Origin: Nocardia otitidiscaviarum NBRC 14405
GTDB taxonomy: Bacteria > Actinomycetota > Actinomycetes > Mycobacteriales > Mycobacteriaceae
Assembly: GCF_000308635.1 (NCBI RefSeq)
Contig: NZ_BAGD01000019.1
Span: 1-64,000 of the forward strand
DNA: 64,000 bases
Direction of reading: 5' to 3'
A program made the position numbers and the translations under genes. Shown in pieces: positions 30,479 through 39,280 of the stretch. The first letter of the stretch is position 1. Every line of letters starts with the position of its first letter. Below the pieces are notes generated by a model that was given only the letters and a program-made list of their open reading frames with translations, made no database searches and was not told where the DNA came from.

Positions 30479-32434
30479 ATGGCGACTGCCGCCAAAGTCG
30501 ACGCCACCGAGGAGCAAGCCCGACAACTCGTCGAGGAATCCCGCGAAACCACCTGGGCCAAACCCTCTTTCGCCAAAGAGATGTTTCTGGGGCGCTTCCG
30601 GCTGGACCTGATCCATCCCTACCCGCGGCCCAGCGCCGAGGACACGGCGAAGTACGAGGCGTACCTGACCCGGCTGCGGGCCTTCTGCGAAACCATCGAC
30701 GGCGACCGGATCGAGGCCGAGGGCCGCATCCCCACCGAATACGTGGAAGGACTGGCGGCGCTCGGCTGCTTCGGCCTCAAGATCCCCGAAGAGTACGGCG
30801 GACAGGGGCTTTCGCAGGTCGGCTACAACAAGGCGCTCATGCTGGTCGGCTCCGCCCACCCCAGCCTGGGTGTGCTGCTCTCGGCGCACCAGTCCATCGG
30901 CGTACCGGAACCGCTCAAGCTCGCGGGCACGGACGATCAGAAGCGGGAGTTCCTGCCGCGCTGCGCCAAAGGGGCCGTATCGGCGTTCCTGCTCACCGAA
31001 CCCGATGTCGGCTCCGATCCGGCGCGCATGGCCTCCACCGCCACGCCAACCGCGGACGGGGAAGCCTACGAGCTCAACGGCGTGAAGCTGTGGACCACCA
31101 ATGGCGTGGTCGCGGAACTGCTGGTGGTCATGGCGCGCGTGCCCCGCAGCGACGGGCATCGGGGCGGGATCTCGGCCTTCATCGTGGAGGCCGACAGCCC
31201 GGGCATCACCGTGGAGCGCCGCAATTCGTTCATGGGGCTGCGCGGTATCGAGAACGGTGTCACGCGGCTGCACGAGGTGCGGGTGCCCAAGCGGAATCTG
31301 GTCGGGCGCGAGGGGGACGGGCTGAAGATCGCGCTCACCACCCTCAATGCGGGCCGACTCGCCATTCCGGCCATGTGTACCGCCGCCGCCAAATGGGCTA
31401 CCAAGATCGGACGGGAGTGGTCGGCGACCCGCGTGCAGTGGGGGCGGCCGGTCGGCGAGCACGCCGCGGTCGGCCAGAAGCTGTCCTTCATCACCGCCAC
31501 CACCTTCGCGCTGGAAGCGGTGCTGGACCTCTCGGCCACCATGTGCGACGAGGACCGCAACGACATCCGCATCGAGGCGGCCCTGGCCAAACTCTGGGCC
31601 TCGGAGATGAGCTGCGCCATCGCCGACGAACTGGTGCAGATTCGCGGCGGACGCGGCTACGAGTCGTCGGCCTCGCTGCGGGCGCGCGGTGAACGGGCGG
31701 TGGCCGCCGAGCAGCTGGTGCGGGATCTGCGCATCAACCGCATCTTCGAGGGCTCCAGCGAGATCATGCGCCTGCTCATCGCCCGCGAGATGGCCGACGC
31801 GCACATGGCCGCGGCCGGAGCGCTGGTCGACCGCAATGCCGAGTTGAAGGACAAGGCCAAGGCGGCGGTGGGGGCGAGCGGCTTCTACGCCAAGTGGTTC
31901 CCGCAGCTGGCCGTCGGTTCGGGCACGGTACCCGCCAGCTTCGGCGAATTCGGGCCGCTGGCACGGCATATGCGCTTCGTGGAACGGATGTCGCGCAAGC
32001 AGGCGCGGGCGCTCATGTACGGCATGGCGCGGTGGCAGGCCAAGCTCGAGTACAAGCAGGGCTTCCTGGGACGCATCGTGGATATCGGCGCGGAGCTGTT
32101 CGCCATGGCGGCGTCGTGCGTGCGGGCGCAGGCCGAGGTGCTGAAGGGCGGGCCCGAGGGCGCGGCGGCACAGGAACTGGCCGATGTGTTCTGCCGTCAG
32201 TCGCGACTGCGGGTGCAGCGCCTGTTCGACGCGCTGTGGGACAACACCGACGACGCCGACACCGAGATCGCGCGCGGGCTGCTGGACGGCCGGTACCGCT
32301 GGCTCGAAGCGGGGGCGCTGGACCCGAGCGAGGGCACCGGGCCGTGGATCTCGGATTGGCAGATGGGACCGTCCACGGAACCGAATCTGCTGCGGCCGTT
32401 CCTGCCGTCGACGCGCGCCTCCGCGTCGACCTGA
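30479..32434 (+). CDS. Acyl-CoA dehydrogenase (long FadE type)
   Basis: A 651-aa FAD enzyme. The central domain has FLLTEPDVGSDPARMAS and LWTTNG, then the C-terminal helical domain with QIRGGRGYESSASL and RDLRINRIFEGSSEIMRL, plus a roughly 180-residue extension typical of the large VLCAD-like family. It catalyses the first step of beta-oxidation. Ribosome site GAGGGAGGACATC precedes the ATG. A possible -10 (TACACT) lies near 30437. It is monocistronic and ends at a strong hairpin. Confidence 0.92.
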   Translation: MATAAKVDATEEQARQLVEESRETTWAKPSFAKEMFLGRFRLDLIHPYPRPSAEDTAKYEAYLTRLRAFCETIDGDRIEAEGRIPTEYVEGLAALGCFGLKIPEEYGGQGLSQVGYNKALMLVGSAHPSLGVLLSAHQSIGVPEPLKLAGTDDQKREFLPRCAKGAVSAFLLTEPDVGSDPARMASTATPTADGEAYELNGVKLWTTNGVVAELLVVMARVPRSDGHRGGISAFIVEADSPGITVERRNSFMGLRGIENGVTRLHEVRVPKRNLVGREGDGLKIALTTLNAGRLAIPAMCTAAAKWATKIGREWSATRVQWGRPVGEHAAVGQKLSFITATTFALEAVLDLSATMCDEDRNDIRIEAALAKLWASEMSCAIADELVQIRGGRGYESSASLRARGERAVAAEQLVRDLRINRIFEGSSEIMRLLIAREMADAHMAAAGALVDRNAELKDKAKAAVGASGFYAKWFPQLAVGSGTVPASFGEFGPLARHMRFVERMSRKQARALMYGMARWQAKLEYKQGFLGRIVDIGAELFAMAASCVRAQAEVLKGGPEGAAAQELADVFCRQSRLRVQRLFDALWDNTDDADTEIARGLLDGRYRWLEAGALDPSEGTGPWISDWQMGPSTEPNLLRPFLPSTRASAST

Positions 32435-32484
32435 TACTCCGGACGCCGGACCGGAAAGGGTCTGGGTGCCTCGGTGCTCAGACC

Positions 32485-32530
32485 AATCTGCCCCTATCTA
32501 GCCATCGCGCTAGATAGGGGCAGATTTTTG
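32485..32530 (+). terminator. 18-bp perfect hairpin with U tract
   Basis: Arms 32485-32502 and 32509-32526 are perfectly complementary around 6 bases and run straight into a T-rich end (TTTTTG). It is a textbook intrinsic terminator about 50 bases past the acyl-CoA dehydrogenase stop. Its core TCTAGC-N6-GCTAGA is repeated 68 bp further on. Confidence 0.85.
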
Positions 32531-32564
32531 TGCGCAGCATGGTCGTCAGCATTATCTACACATT

Positions 32565-32591
32565 TCTAGCGACATCGCTAGATTTATCTAG
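32565..32591. promoter_or_regulatory. Nested palindromes: second TCTAGC-N6-GCTAGA site
   Basis: TCTAGC (32565-32570), 6 bases, GCTAGA (32577-32582), overlapped by CTAGAT-TT-ATCTAG (32578-32591). It shares its half-sites with the terminator core and lies in an AT-rich patch unlike the rest of the window. The rest of 32592-32791 has no ORF. A further palindrome CGCCGATCG-N8-CGATCGGCG lies at 32663-32688. Confidence 0.6.
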
Positions 32592-32791
32592 AATACCCAA
32601 CGTGTTCACCTTGGCAGTGTTTTCCAGCGGGTTCTAGGCCGTTGGCCAGATATTCGAAGATTCGCCGATCGGCTCGGATCGATCGGCGGCGTCAGTTAGG
32701 CAACTTGTGCATAACGCCAGGTGTGGGCGGCTAACGCCGCGGCAATGACTATCGACAACCGGGCTAAAGGCGATCTCTTCGAGGAGGCGTC

Positions 32792-33766
32792 ATGTCCCTG
32801 CTCAGCCGCCGCGCCGCCGATTTCGACGGCCACCACACCACCGTCACGACCGCCGACGGCACCCCCATCGCGGTGCGCGACTTCGGTCCGGCCGCCGCGC
32901 CCGTCACGGTGGTGTTCGTCCACGGGCACTGCCTGCGCACCGAATCCTGGACCTTCCTGCGCGAACATCTGCAGCGACACTGGGGCGCGGATATCCGCAT
33001 GGTGTTCTACGACCATCGCGGGCACGGGGATTCCGGGGTGGCCGATCCGCGCACCTACACCGTCGACCAACTCGCCCAGGATCTGGACGCGGTGCTGCGC
33101 ACGGTGGTGCCCACCGGGCCCGTCGTGCTGGTGGGACATTCGATGGGGGCAATGGTGACGCTCGCCTACGCGCGGCTGTACCCGGAGACCATCGGCAGCC
33201 GGGTGGCGGGCGTCGGCCTGATCGCCGGGGCCGCCAACGGGGTCACCCGGGTGGGGCTCGGGCGCTTCCTCTCCGGTCCGGCCGTCAGCTCGCTGAACCT
33301 GGCCGTGCGCCGCGCACCGCGGTTCATGCAGGCGTCGAAGCATCTGAGTCGCCGCTTCTTCGAGCCGATCATGCGGGAGGCGGCGCTGGGCACCCGCCAG
33401 GTCAGCCCGCGGGTGCTCGCGGTGGCGACCACCATCCTCAACGAGACGCCGCTGCTGACCATGTCGGCCTTCCTGGACTCGCTGATCCGCTTCGACGAGA
33501 CCGCCACCCTGCACCGGCTGGGCGCGATTCCCACCCTGGTGCTCGCGGGATCGGCGGATATCGTCATCCCCTTCGCCCACTCGGTCGTACTCGCCTCCCA
33601 ACTCGACGACAGCGAGCTGGTCCGCATCGACGGGGCCGGGCACAGCGTGATCCTGGAACGGGCCGAGGAGGTGGCCGCGGCCATCGTCGCCCTCGTCGAC
33701 CGGGCGCTGGCCGCACTGCGCGGTCGCGGGCCGGAACTGGGTCCGGAATTCGCGGTCGCGGGATAG
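32792..33766 (+). CDS. Alpha/beta hydrolase
   Basis: A 324-aa hydrolase. Oxyanion region FVHGHCLRTESW, HRGHGDSG, nucleophile elbow VGHSMGAMVTLAYA, acid region AGSADIVIPF and catalytic His in GAGHSVILE. Substrate unknown. Ribosome site GAGGAGG lies 4 nt before the ATG. It follows the palindrome-rich intergenic region. Confidence 0.9.
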   Translation: MSLLSRRAADFDGHHTTVTTADGTPIAVRDFGPAAAPVTVVFVHGHCLRTESWTFLREHLQRHWGADIRMVFYDHRGHGDSGVADPRTYTVDQLAQDLDAVLRTVVPTGPVVLVGHSMGAMVTLAYARLYPETIGSRVAGVGLIAGAANGVTRVGLGRFLSGPAVSSLNLAVRRAPRFMQASKHLSRRFFEPIMREAALGTRQVSPRVLAVATTILNETPLLTMSAFLDSLIRFDETATLHRLGAIPTLVLAGSADIVIPFAHSVVLASQLDDSELVRIDGAGHSVILERAEEVAAAIVALVDRALAALRGRGPELGPEFAVAG

Positions 33767-33948
33767 CGCGGGATGCGCTCACCACCCCCTGCCGAACGGG
33801 CAAATTTCAGGCTATCGTGGGTGGGGTCGACGGTCAGCCACCCGGCTGACCTGCGCTTACATCGCTCGGACGAGCCATATCCCGATCCATGCCGTACTGT
33901 GTTGTAGATCACGATGTGTGGTCTGTCACACGGCTCGAGGAGGTTTCG

Positions 33949-34239
33949 ATGACACGCAGCGAGATTGCGGAACTCCGCTACGCGGTCGGCCAGCTCCGGC
34001 AGTGCGTGACCGCACTGCGCTCGCACTATGGGGACGCGGGCCCGGTCCGCCGCCTGGAGAACGACCTCGAGCGGCTCGCCATCGACGCCGACGACTTCGA
34101 GCAGGCACCGCCGCCCGAGGTCGCCGCCCGCCGCGACCAGGACGTCATCTACGTCCCGGACTCCAAGTCCGACGAGGCCGCCTGGATGGGCGCGCAGGAC
34201 GAGGGGCTGGGCTTCCACTCCCGTCCCCGCACCAAGTAG
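33949..34239 (+). CDS. Small acidic protein of unknown function
   Basis: A 96-aa protein. Helical N-terminal half (EIAELRYAVGQLRQCVTALRSHYGD, RRLENDLERLAIDADDF) and a polar tail. ATG 33949 is chosen for GAGGAGG upstream (GAGGAGGTTTCG). No family recognised. Codon use is normal for the neighbourhood. Confidence 0.75.
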   Translation: MTRSEIAELRYAVGQLRQCVTALRSHYGDAGPVRRLENDLERLAIDADDFEQAPPPEVAARRDQDVIYVPDSKSDEAAWMGAQDEGLGFHSRPRTK

Positions 34240-34291
34240 GGGGATCGACCTCCGCACCCGCCAGGCGCGGGTGCGATCCCCGGGGCCGTGC

Positions 34292-34324
34292 GCGGTCCCG
34301 CACCGCAGCGGGGTGCGGGACCGC
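34292..34324. terminator. Bidirectional hairpin terminator
   Basis: Perfect 13-bp arms 34292-34304 and 34312-34324 around 7 bases, between two convergent small genes. Confidence 0.7.
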
Positions 34325-34420
34325 TTACGCGGGGCGGTACGAACCGGCCGACCACGCCACCGCGAACACGGCGCACGGCCGCCGCATTCGTGCGCCACGC
34401 CGGACAGCGTGAACGGCCGA

Positions 34421-34651
34421 TCAACGCACGAAGCAGAAGATGTTGCCGTAGGCGCAGTTCGGGGCGGTATTGGCGGACATGGTGATGAACAGCTGGCTGA
34501 TCACCGTCGCCAGATCGGCGCTGCCGGTGGCCGAGCCGGAGGCCGAACCACTGGCCGAGCCGGTGATATCCGCAGACGCGGGAGCGGTCGCGGTGGTGAG
34601 GGCGGCGACCGACACCGCCCCGATCATGATGAGACGAGCGGTTCGACGCAC
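34421..34651 (-). CDS. Small secreted peptide with Gly/Ser/Ala repeat and two cysteines
   Basis: A 76-aa precursor. Signal peptide RRTARLIMIGAVSVAALTT..ASA, then a low-complexity SASGSASGSATGSA stretch, a short amphipathic helix (DLATVISQLFITMSA) and a C-terminal NCAYGNIFCFVR with two Cys that could form a disulfide. The GTG start is chosen because GGAGG lies 7 nt upstream. Nocardia-type small exported proteins of this kind have no known function. Confidence 0.7.
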   Translation of the reverse strand: MRRTARLIMIGAVSVAALTTATAPASADITGSASGSASGSATGSADLATVISQLFITMSANTAPNCAYGNIFCFVR

Positions 34652-34812
34652 GGCAAAGCCTCCGTGTTCCCAAGCTGAACGGCACACGATCTTGTTGCGC
34701 CGCATGGCCTTCCGGCCGGTGTCAACAGCACGGTAGTCGCGCGACACCGCGCCGGTCAGCCCCCACATCATGGGGCACCGCGACACCGGGGTCAACGGGG
34801 GTGCGGGGCCGG

Positions 34813-36132
34813 TCAGGCGCGGTGGCGGCCGGAGCGGCGGGAGCGGGAACCGTGGAAGCGCGCGCCACGCGGGGTGGGTGCGATGGGACGGGAGTGCGGG
34901 GTTTCGAACAGCACGGCCAGGGATTGCGAAGTGCCGGAAGCGGTTACGGCAAGACCACGGCCGCCCTGGCGGCGGGACAGCTCGTGGAGCAGGGTGGTGA
35001 CCATGCGCAGTCCAGCCGCGCCGCCCGGATCACCGAGGGCGATGGCGCCGCCGTGGACATTGAGGCGGGTGTCCTCGGGATCCCAGTCGCCCCACAGGTG
35101 TTCGAGAGCCAGGATTTCGACGGCATCGGATTCGTCCGCCTCGACCAGGTCCAGATCGCCGAGTTCGAAACCGTTGCGGGACAGCACCTTCGCGGCGGCC
35201 GCGGCGGAAGCGGGAAGCGGATCGGCCGGATCCACGGCGGCGTTCACCCAGCCGACCAGATAGCCCAGGGGTTCCAGGTCGAGATCGGCCAGCCGCTCCT
35301 CGGCCACCACCAGACAGGCGGCAGCGGCGAAGGTGCGGGCACTGCTGTTGGCGGTGGTGGTGATCCCGCCGGGCAGCAGCGGCAGCAGAGTGGAGAAGGC
35401 ACGTGGCGACACGTCGTCGCGCAACCCCTCGTCCCGGTCCATCAACTGGACCACGTCCGAATTCATGTCGTCGGGATCGGCGCACACCACCACCGGCGCG
35501 GTCTCGGTCCCGAACACGCCCTGGCGGCGTGCCTTCGCCGCCCGCCGATGGCTCGCCGCCGCCACCTCGTCGGCCTGCACCCGGGTGAACCCGTAATGCG
35601 CCGCGAGACGCTCGACCCGCTCCAGGGCCGCCCGGGCCGCGCCCTCGGCCCGAGCCGCCGACGGACCGTCAGCGCCGGACCGCACGGAGATCCGTGGCGG
35701 CACACCGGATTCGCCGTTGCCGCGACGCACGAAGCCCGCCGGGTACGCCGGGGGTTGTCCCGGATCCGACCCGCCGGGAACGGTCCCCGTTCGGGGATAC
35801 TCCGCCCCGACTGCGAGGACCACGTCGGCAGTGCCGGTCTGCACCATCATGGCGGCGGTGATGAGGGCGTGCAGCCCACCGCCCGGTCCCGCGCCGATCG
35901 GGAAATGTCCGATGGCGGGCGGGATTCCAGCCAGGTCGGCGGCCAGGCGGGCGGGTTCGGGAGTGGGGATGGCGGTGACCAGGTGCTCGATGCGCTCGGG
36001 TTCGATGCCGGAGCGGCCCAGGACCGCGGACAGCGCCGTCGCGATCAGGCGGTGCGGAGCCACGGCGCCCAGCGCTCCGCCGGGCAGGCCGACCGGTGTG
36101 CGCATGGGCATGACGATGGCGGCTCTCCTCAT
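34813..36132 (-). CDS. Thiolase-fold protein lacking catalytic residues
   Basis: A 439-aa thiolase homologue (RTPVGLPGGALGAVAPHRL; NVHGGAIALG). Active thiolases need an acylated Cys, a His in GHP and a second Cys. Here these are Pro83 (AGPGGGLHAL), Asp368 (GDPGGAAGLRM) and Ala398 (AVTASGT), so acyl transfer looks impossible. The C-terminal RxRRSGRHRA tail is basic. ATG 36132 is chosen for GGAAGGAG upstream, although the frame is open 44 codons further. A binding or partner role for the fold is inference. Confidence 0.82.
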   Translation of the reverse strand: MRRAAIVMPMRTPVGLPGGALGAVAPHRLIATALSAVLGRSGIEPERIEHLVTAIPTPEPARLAADLAGIPPAIGHFPIGAGPGGGLHALITAAMMVQTGTADVVLAVGAEYPRTGTVPGGSDPGQPPAYPAGFVRRGNGESGVPPRISVRSGADGPSAARAEGAARAALERVERLAAHYGFTRVQADEVAAASHRRAAKARRQGVFGTETAPVVVCADPDDMNSDVVQLMDRDEGLRDDVSPRAFSTLLPLLPGGITTTANSSARTFAAAACLVVAEERLADLDLEPLGYLVGWVNAAVDPADPLPASAAAAAKVLSRNGFELGDLDLVEADESDAVEILALEHLWGDWDPEDTRLNVHGGAIALGDPGGAAGLRMVTTLLHELSRRQGGRGLAVTASGTSQSLAVLFETPHSRPIAPTPRGARFHGSRSRRSGRHRA

Positions 36133-36447
36133 GGTCCGGCTCCTTCCCCCGGATGTCGATCTCGCAGGACAGGGCATCACAGACTTGTTGCTGCCGTGTG
36201 ACGCCCAGTGGACCGAATTTCCAGAATCAAGTTTTGTTTCAGTGCACGATTCGGTGAATCTCACTGGGCTCGTGCCTGGTTCGTGAGGGTTGCGGTCTGT
36301 TCACCGCCGCAGCTCACCCCCGACTCGCCGGGGAAATGTGGCGCAAATCACGGGTTTGCGGGCGGGTCCGAATTCCCGGGACAGTGCTCGAGTGATAGCG
36401 CACCTGTCGTAAGGTGCTGGGCATCACATTCGATGCCGGAGGTAACG
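36133..36447. other. Intergenic region with sdh promoter
   Basis: Between the divergent thiolase-like gene and the sdh operon. Near 36400-36417 is GCACCT-GTCGTA-AGGTGC, a perfect 6-bp inverted repeat overlapping a -10-like TAAGGT (36410-36415); it could be an operator. Nothing else recognised in 36133-36390, which is locally AT-rich. Confidence 0.5.
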
Positions 36448-36489
36448 ATGACGTTCCACGGGGTAGAGCAGCGAGGCATCCAGCAGTGA
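36448..36489 (+). CDS. 13-aa upstream ORF of the sdh operon
   Basis: ATG with a perfect GGAGGT (36438-36443) four bases upstream encodes MTFHGVEQRGIQQ. Its TGA overlaps the GTG of sdhC (GTGA). The ribosome site is much better than that of sdhC itself, so sdhC is probably translated by coupling from this leader. No amino acid run suggests classical attenuation. Confidence 0.55.
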   Translation: MTFHGVEQRGIQQ

Positions 36490-37319
36490 GCGCCGCACCG
36501 ACGAGCGCCCCGGAGTCGGGCGCCACCGGAGTATTCAGCAAGAGCCGTGCAGCTATTGCGAGCCGCACCCTCCGCACCGACCGTTGGTGGCTACCGCCAC
36601 TGATCACGGTGCTCGGCCTGGGCACATTCGTCGTCTACGCGACCATCAGGTCGTTTGTGCGCGAGGCGTACTGGGTCGACGAGTACCGCTATCTGACACC
36701 GTTCTACTCACCGTGCGTGAGCGATTCCTGTGTCGCGGGCTCCGCGCACTTCGGGACGCCGGTGGGCGAGCTGCCGATGTGGATTCCGCTCGGCTTCCTG
36801 GTGCTGCCGCTGCTGCTGGGCTTCCGGCTCACCTGCTACTACTACCGCAAGGCCTATTACCGGTCGGTGTGGCTGTCGCCGCCCGCCTGCGCCGTCGCCG
36901 AACCGCACGCCAAGTACACCGGCGAGACCCGGCTGCCGCTCATCATCCAGAACTCGCACCGCTACTTCTTCTACGCGGCGCTGGTGGTGACCCTCATCAA
37001 CACCTATGACGCGCTCTACGCGCTGACGAACTCCGATGGCAGCTTCGGGCTGGGTCTGGGCAATCTGGTCCTGCTGGTCAATGTGGTGATGCTGTGGGCG
37101 TACACACTGTCGTGCCACTCCTGCCGCCACGCCACCGGCGGACGGCTCAAGAACTTCTCCAGCAATCCGGTGCGGTACCGGCTGTGGACCCAGGTCTCCC
37201 GGCTCAACACCCGGCACATGCAGTTCGCCTGGATCACGCTCGGCACGCTGATGCTGACCGATTTCTACGTCATGTTGGTCGCGAGCGGGACCATCAGCGA
37301 CCTCCGGTTCATCAACTGA
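36486..37319 (+). CDS. sdhC: Succinate dehydrogenase membrane subunit (Sdh1 type)
   Basis: A 277-aa integral membrane protein with about five hydrophobic segments (e.g. WLPPLITVLGLGTFVVYATI, WIPLGFLVLPLLLGF, LVLLVNVVMLWAYTL). It matches the single large membrane subunit of mycobacterial Sdh1 (the Rv0249c type) in length and position, not the SdhC/SdhD pair. It would anchor SdhAB and pass electrons to menaquinone. Start GTG is coupled to the upstream leader ORF. Confidence 0.85.
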   Translation: MSAAPTSAPESGATGVFSKSRAAIASRTLRTDRWWLPPLITVLGLGTFVVYATIRSFVREAYWVDEYRYLTPFYSPCVSDSCVAGSAHFGTPVGELPMWIPLGFLVLPLLLGFRLTCYYYRKAYYRSVWLSPPACAVAEPHAKYTGETRLPLIIQNSHRYFFYAALVVTLINTYDALYALTNSDGSFGLGLGNLVLLVNVVMLWAYTLSCHSCRHATGGRLKNFSSNPVRYRLWTQVSRLNTRHMQFAWITLGTLMLTDFYVMLVASGTISDLRFIN

Positions 37320-37349
37320 TCATCCCCATCGTCAGGAGTATTCGGTCCT

Positions 37350-39278
37350 ATGCCTGAAGTCGAACGGCACAAATACGACGTCGTCGTGATCGGTGCCGGT
37401 GGCGCCGGACTGCGCGCGGTCATCGAGGCGCGCGAACACGGACTCTCGGTGGCGGTGGTGTGCAAATCGCTGTTCGGCAAGGCGCACACCGTCATGGCCG
37501 AGGGCGGATGCGCCGCCGCCATGGGCAATGCCAATGAGAAGGACAGTTGGCAGACCCATTTCAAGGACACCATGCGCGGCGGCAAGTTCCTCAACAACTG
37601 GCGGATGGCCGAACTGCACGCGCAGGAGGCCCCGGACCGGGTGTGGGAACTGGAGACCTACGGCGCGCTGTTCGACCGCACCAAGGACGGCCGGATCTCG
37701 CAACGCAACTTCGGTGGGCACACCTACCCCCGGCTCGCGCACGTCGGCGACCGCACCGGGCTCGAGCTCATCCGCACCATGCAGCAGAAGATCGTCTCGC
37801 TGCAACAGGAGGATTTCGCGGAGACCGGCGACTACGAGGCGCGTATCAAGATCTTCCAGGAGTGCACGGTCACCGAACTGCTCAAGGACGGCGACCGCAT
37901 CTCCGGCGCGTTCGGCTACTGGCGCGAGTCGGGCCGGTTCATCCTCTTCGAAACCCCGGCGGTGGTGCTGGCCACCGGCGGTATCGGCAAGTCGTACAAG
38001 GTGACCTCGAACTCCTGGGAGTACACCGGCGACGGCCACGCGCTCGCGCTGCGCGCCGGGGCCACGCTCATCAATATGGAGTTCCTGCAGTTCCATCCGA
38101 CCGGCATGGTCTGGCCGCCCAGTGTGAAGGGCATCCTCGTCACCGAGGGCGTGCGCGGTGACGGCGGCGTGCTCAAGAACTCCGAGGGCAAGCGGTTCAT
38201 GTTCGAGTACATCCCCTCGGTGTTCAAGGGGCAGTACGCGGAGTCGGAGGAGGAGGCCGACCAGTGGCTGAAGGACAACGACTCCGCCCGGCGCACACCG
38301 GATCTGCTGCCGCGTGACGAGGTGGCGCGCGCCATCAACGAGGAGGTGAAGGCGGGCCGGGGTACCCCGCACGGCGGTGTGTACCTGGATATCGCCTCGC
38401 GCCTGCCCGCCGCCGAGATCGTGAAGCGGCTGCCGTCCATGCACCACCAGTTCAAGGAGCTGGCGGATGTGGACATCACGAAGGAGCCGATGGAGGTCGG
38501 GCCGACCTGCCACTACGTCATGGGCGGCATCGAGGTGAATCCGGATACCGGCGCGGCGACCGTCCCCGGATTGTTCGCGGCCGGTGAGTGTTCCGGCGGG
38601 ATGCACGGCTCCAACCGGCTCGGCGGCAACTCGCTGTCGGATCTGCTGGTCTTCGGTCGCCGCGCGGGCCTGGGCGCGGCCACCTACGTGGAGGGGCTGA
38701 GCGAGCGTCCCGCCATCGCGGACGCCGATATCGCCGCGGCCGCGAAAGCCGCACTGCAGCCGTTCGATCCGCCGACCACCGGGCCGGGGGAGAACCCGTA
38801 CACGCTGCACACCGATATGCAGCAGACCATGAACGATCTGGTCGGCATCATCCGCAAGGAGCATGAGCTGAAGCAGGCCGTCGAGAAGCTCTCCGAACTG
38901 CGGGACCGCTTCGACGACGTGACCGTGGAGGGGCACCGGCAGTTCAATCCGGGCTGGCACCTGGCCATCGATCTGCGAAATATGTTGCTGGTCAGCGAAT
39001 GTGTGGCGCAGGCGGCGCTGCTGCGCACCGAGAGCCGGGGCGGGCACACCCGCGACGATCACCCCGGCATGGATCCGGTGTGGCGCAACAAGCTGCTGGT
39101 GTGCCGGGTCGATCCGGACGAGGTGGGCTTCACGGTGCCGTCGGTGACGGTGACGCCGGAGGAACAGCCGCCCATGCGCGCCGACCTGCTCGCGCTGTTC
39201 GACCTGCAGGAACTCGAGAAGTACTACAGCCCAACCGAACTCGCGGCTCATCCCGCGTCCGGGAAAGGGGATGCCTAG
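37350..39278 (+). CDS. sdhA: Succinate dehydrogenase flavoprotein subunit
   Basis: A 642-aa flavoprotein. FAD motif VVVIGAGGAGLRAVIEA; H46 in KAHTVMAEGG is the expected covalent flavin attachment site; active-site segments HPTGMVWPPSVKG and GPTCHYVMGGIEVN; GSNRLGGNSLSDLLVFGRRAG. It oxidises succinate to fumarate with SdhB and SdhC. Length matches the Sdh1 flavoprotein of mycobacteria. AGGAG lies 11 nt upstream of the ATG, 30 bases after sdhC. Confidence 0.95.
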   Translation: MPEVERHKYDVVVIGAGGAGLRAVIEAREHGLSVAVVCKSLFGKAHTVMAEGGCAAAMGNANEKDSWQTHFKDTMRGGKFLNNWRMAELHAQEAPDRVWELETYGALFDRTKDGRISQRNFGGHTYPRLAHVGDRTGLELIRTMQQKIVSLQQEDFAETGDYEARIKIFQECTVTELLKDGDRISGAFGYWRESGRFILFETPAVVLATGGIGKSYKVTSNSWEYTGDGHALALRAGATLINMEFLQFHPTGMVWPPSVKGILVTEGVRGDGGVLKNSEGKRFMFEYIPSVFKGQYAESEEEADQWLKDNDSARRTPDLLPRDEVARAINEEVKAGRGTPHGGVYLDIASRLPAAEIVKRLPSMHHQFKELADVDITKEPMEVGPTCHYVMGGIEVNPDTGAATVPGLFAAGECSGGMHGSNRLGGNSLSDLLVFGRRAGLGAATYVEGLSERPAIADADIAAAAKAALQPFDPPTTGPGENPYTLHTDMQQTMNDLVGIIRKEHELKQAVEKLSELRDRFDDVTVEGHRQFNPGWHLAIDLRNMLLVSECVAQAALLRTESRGGHTRDDHPGMDPVWRNKLLVCRVDPDEVGFTVPSVTVTPEEQPPMRADLLALFDLQELEKYYSPTELAAHPASGKGDA

Positions 39279-39280
39279 CC

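Noticed and set aside
37332..39251. 639-codon minus-strand open frame
   Set aside because: Exact antisense of sdhA, which is certain.
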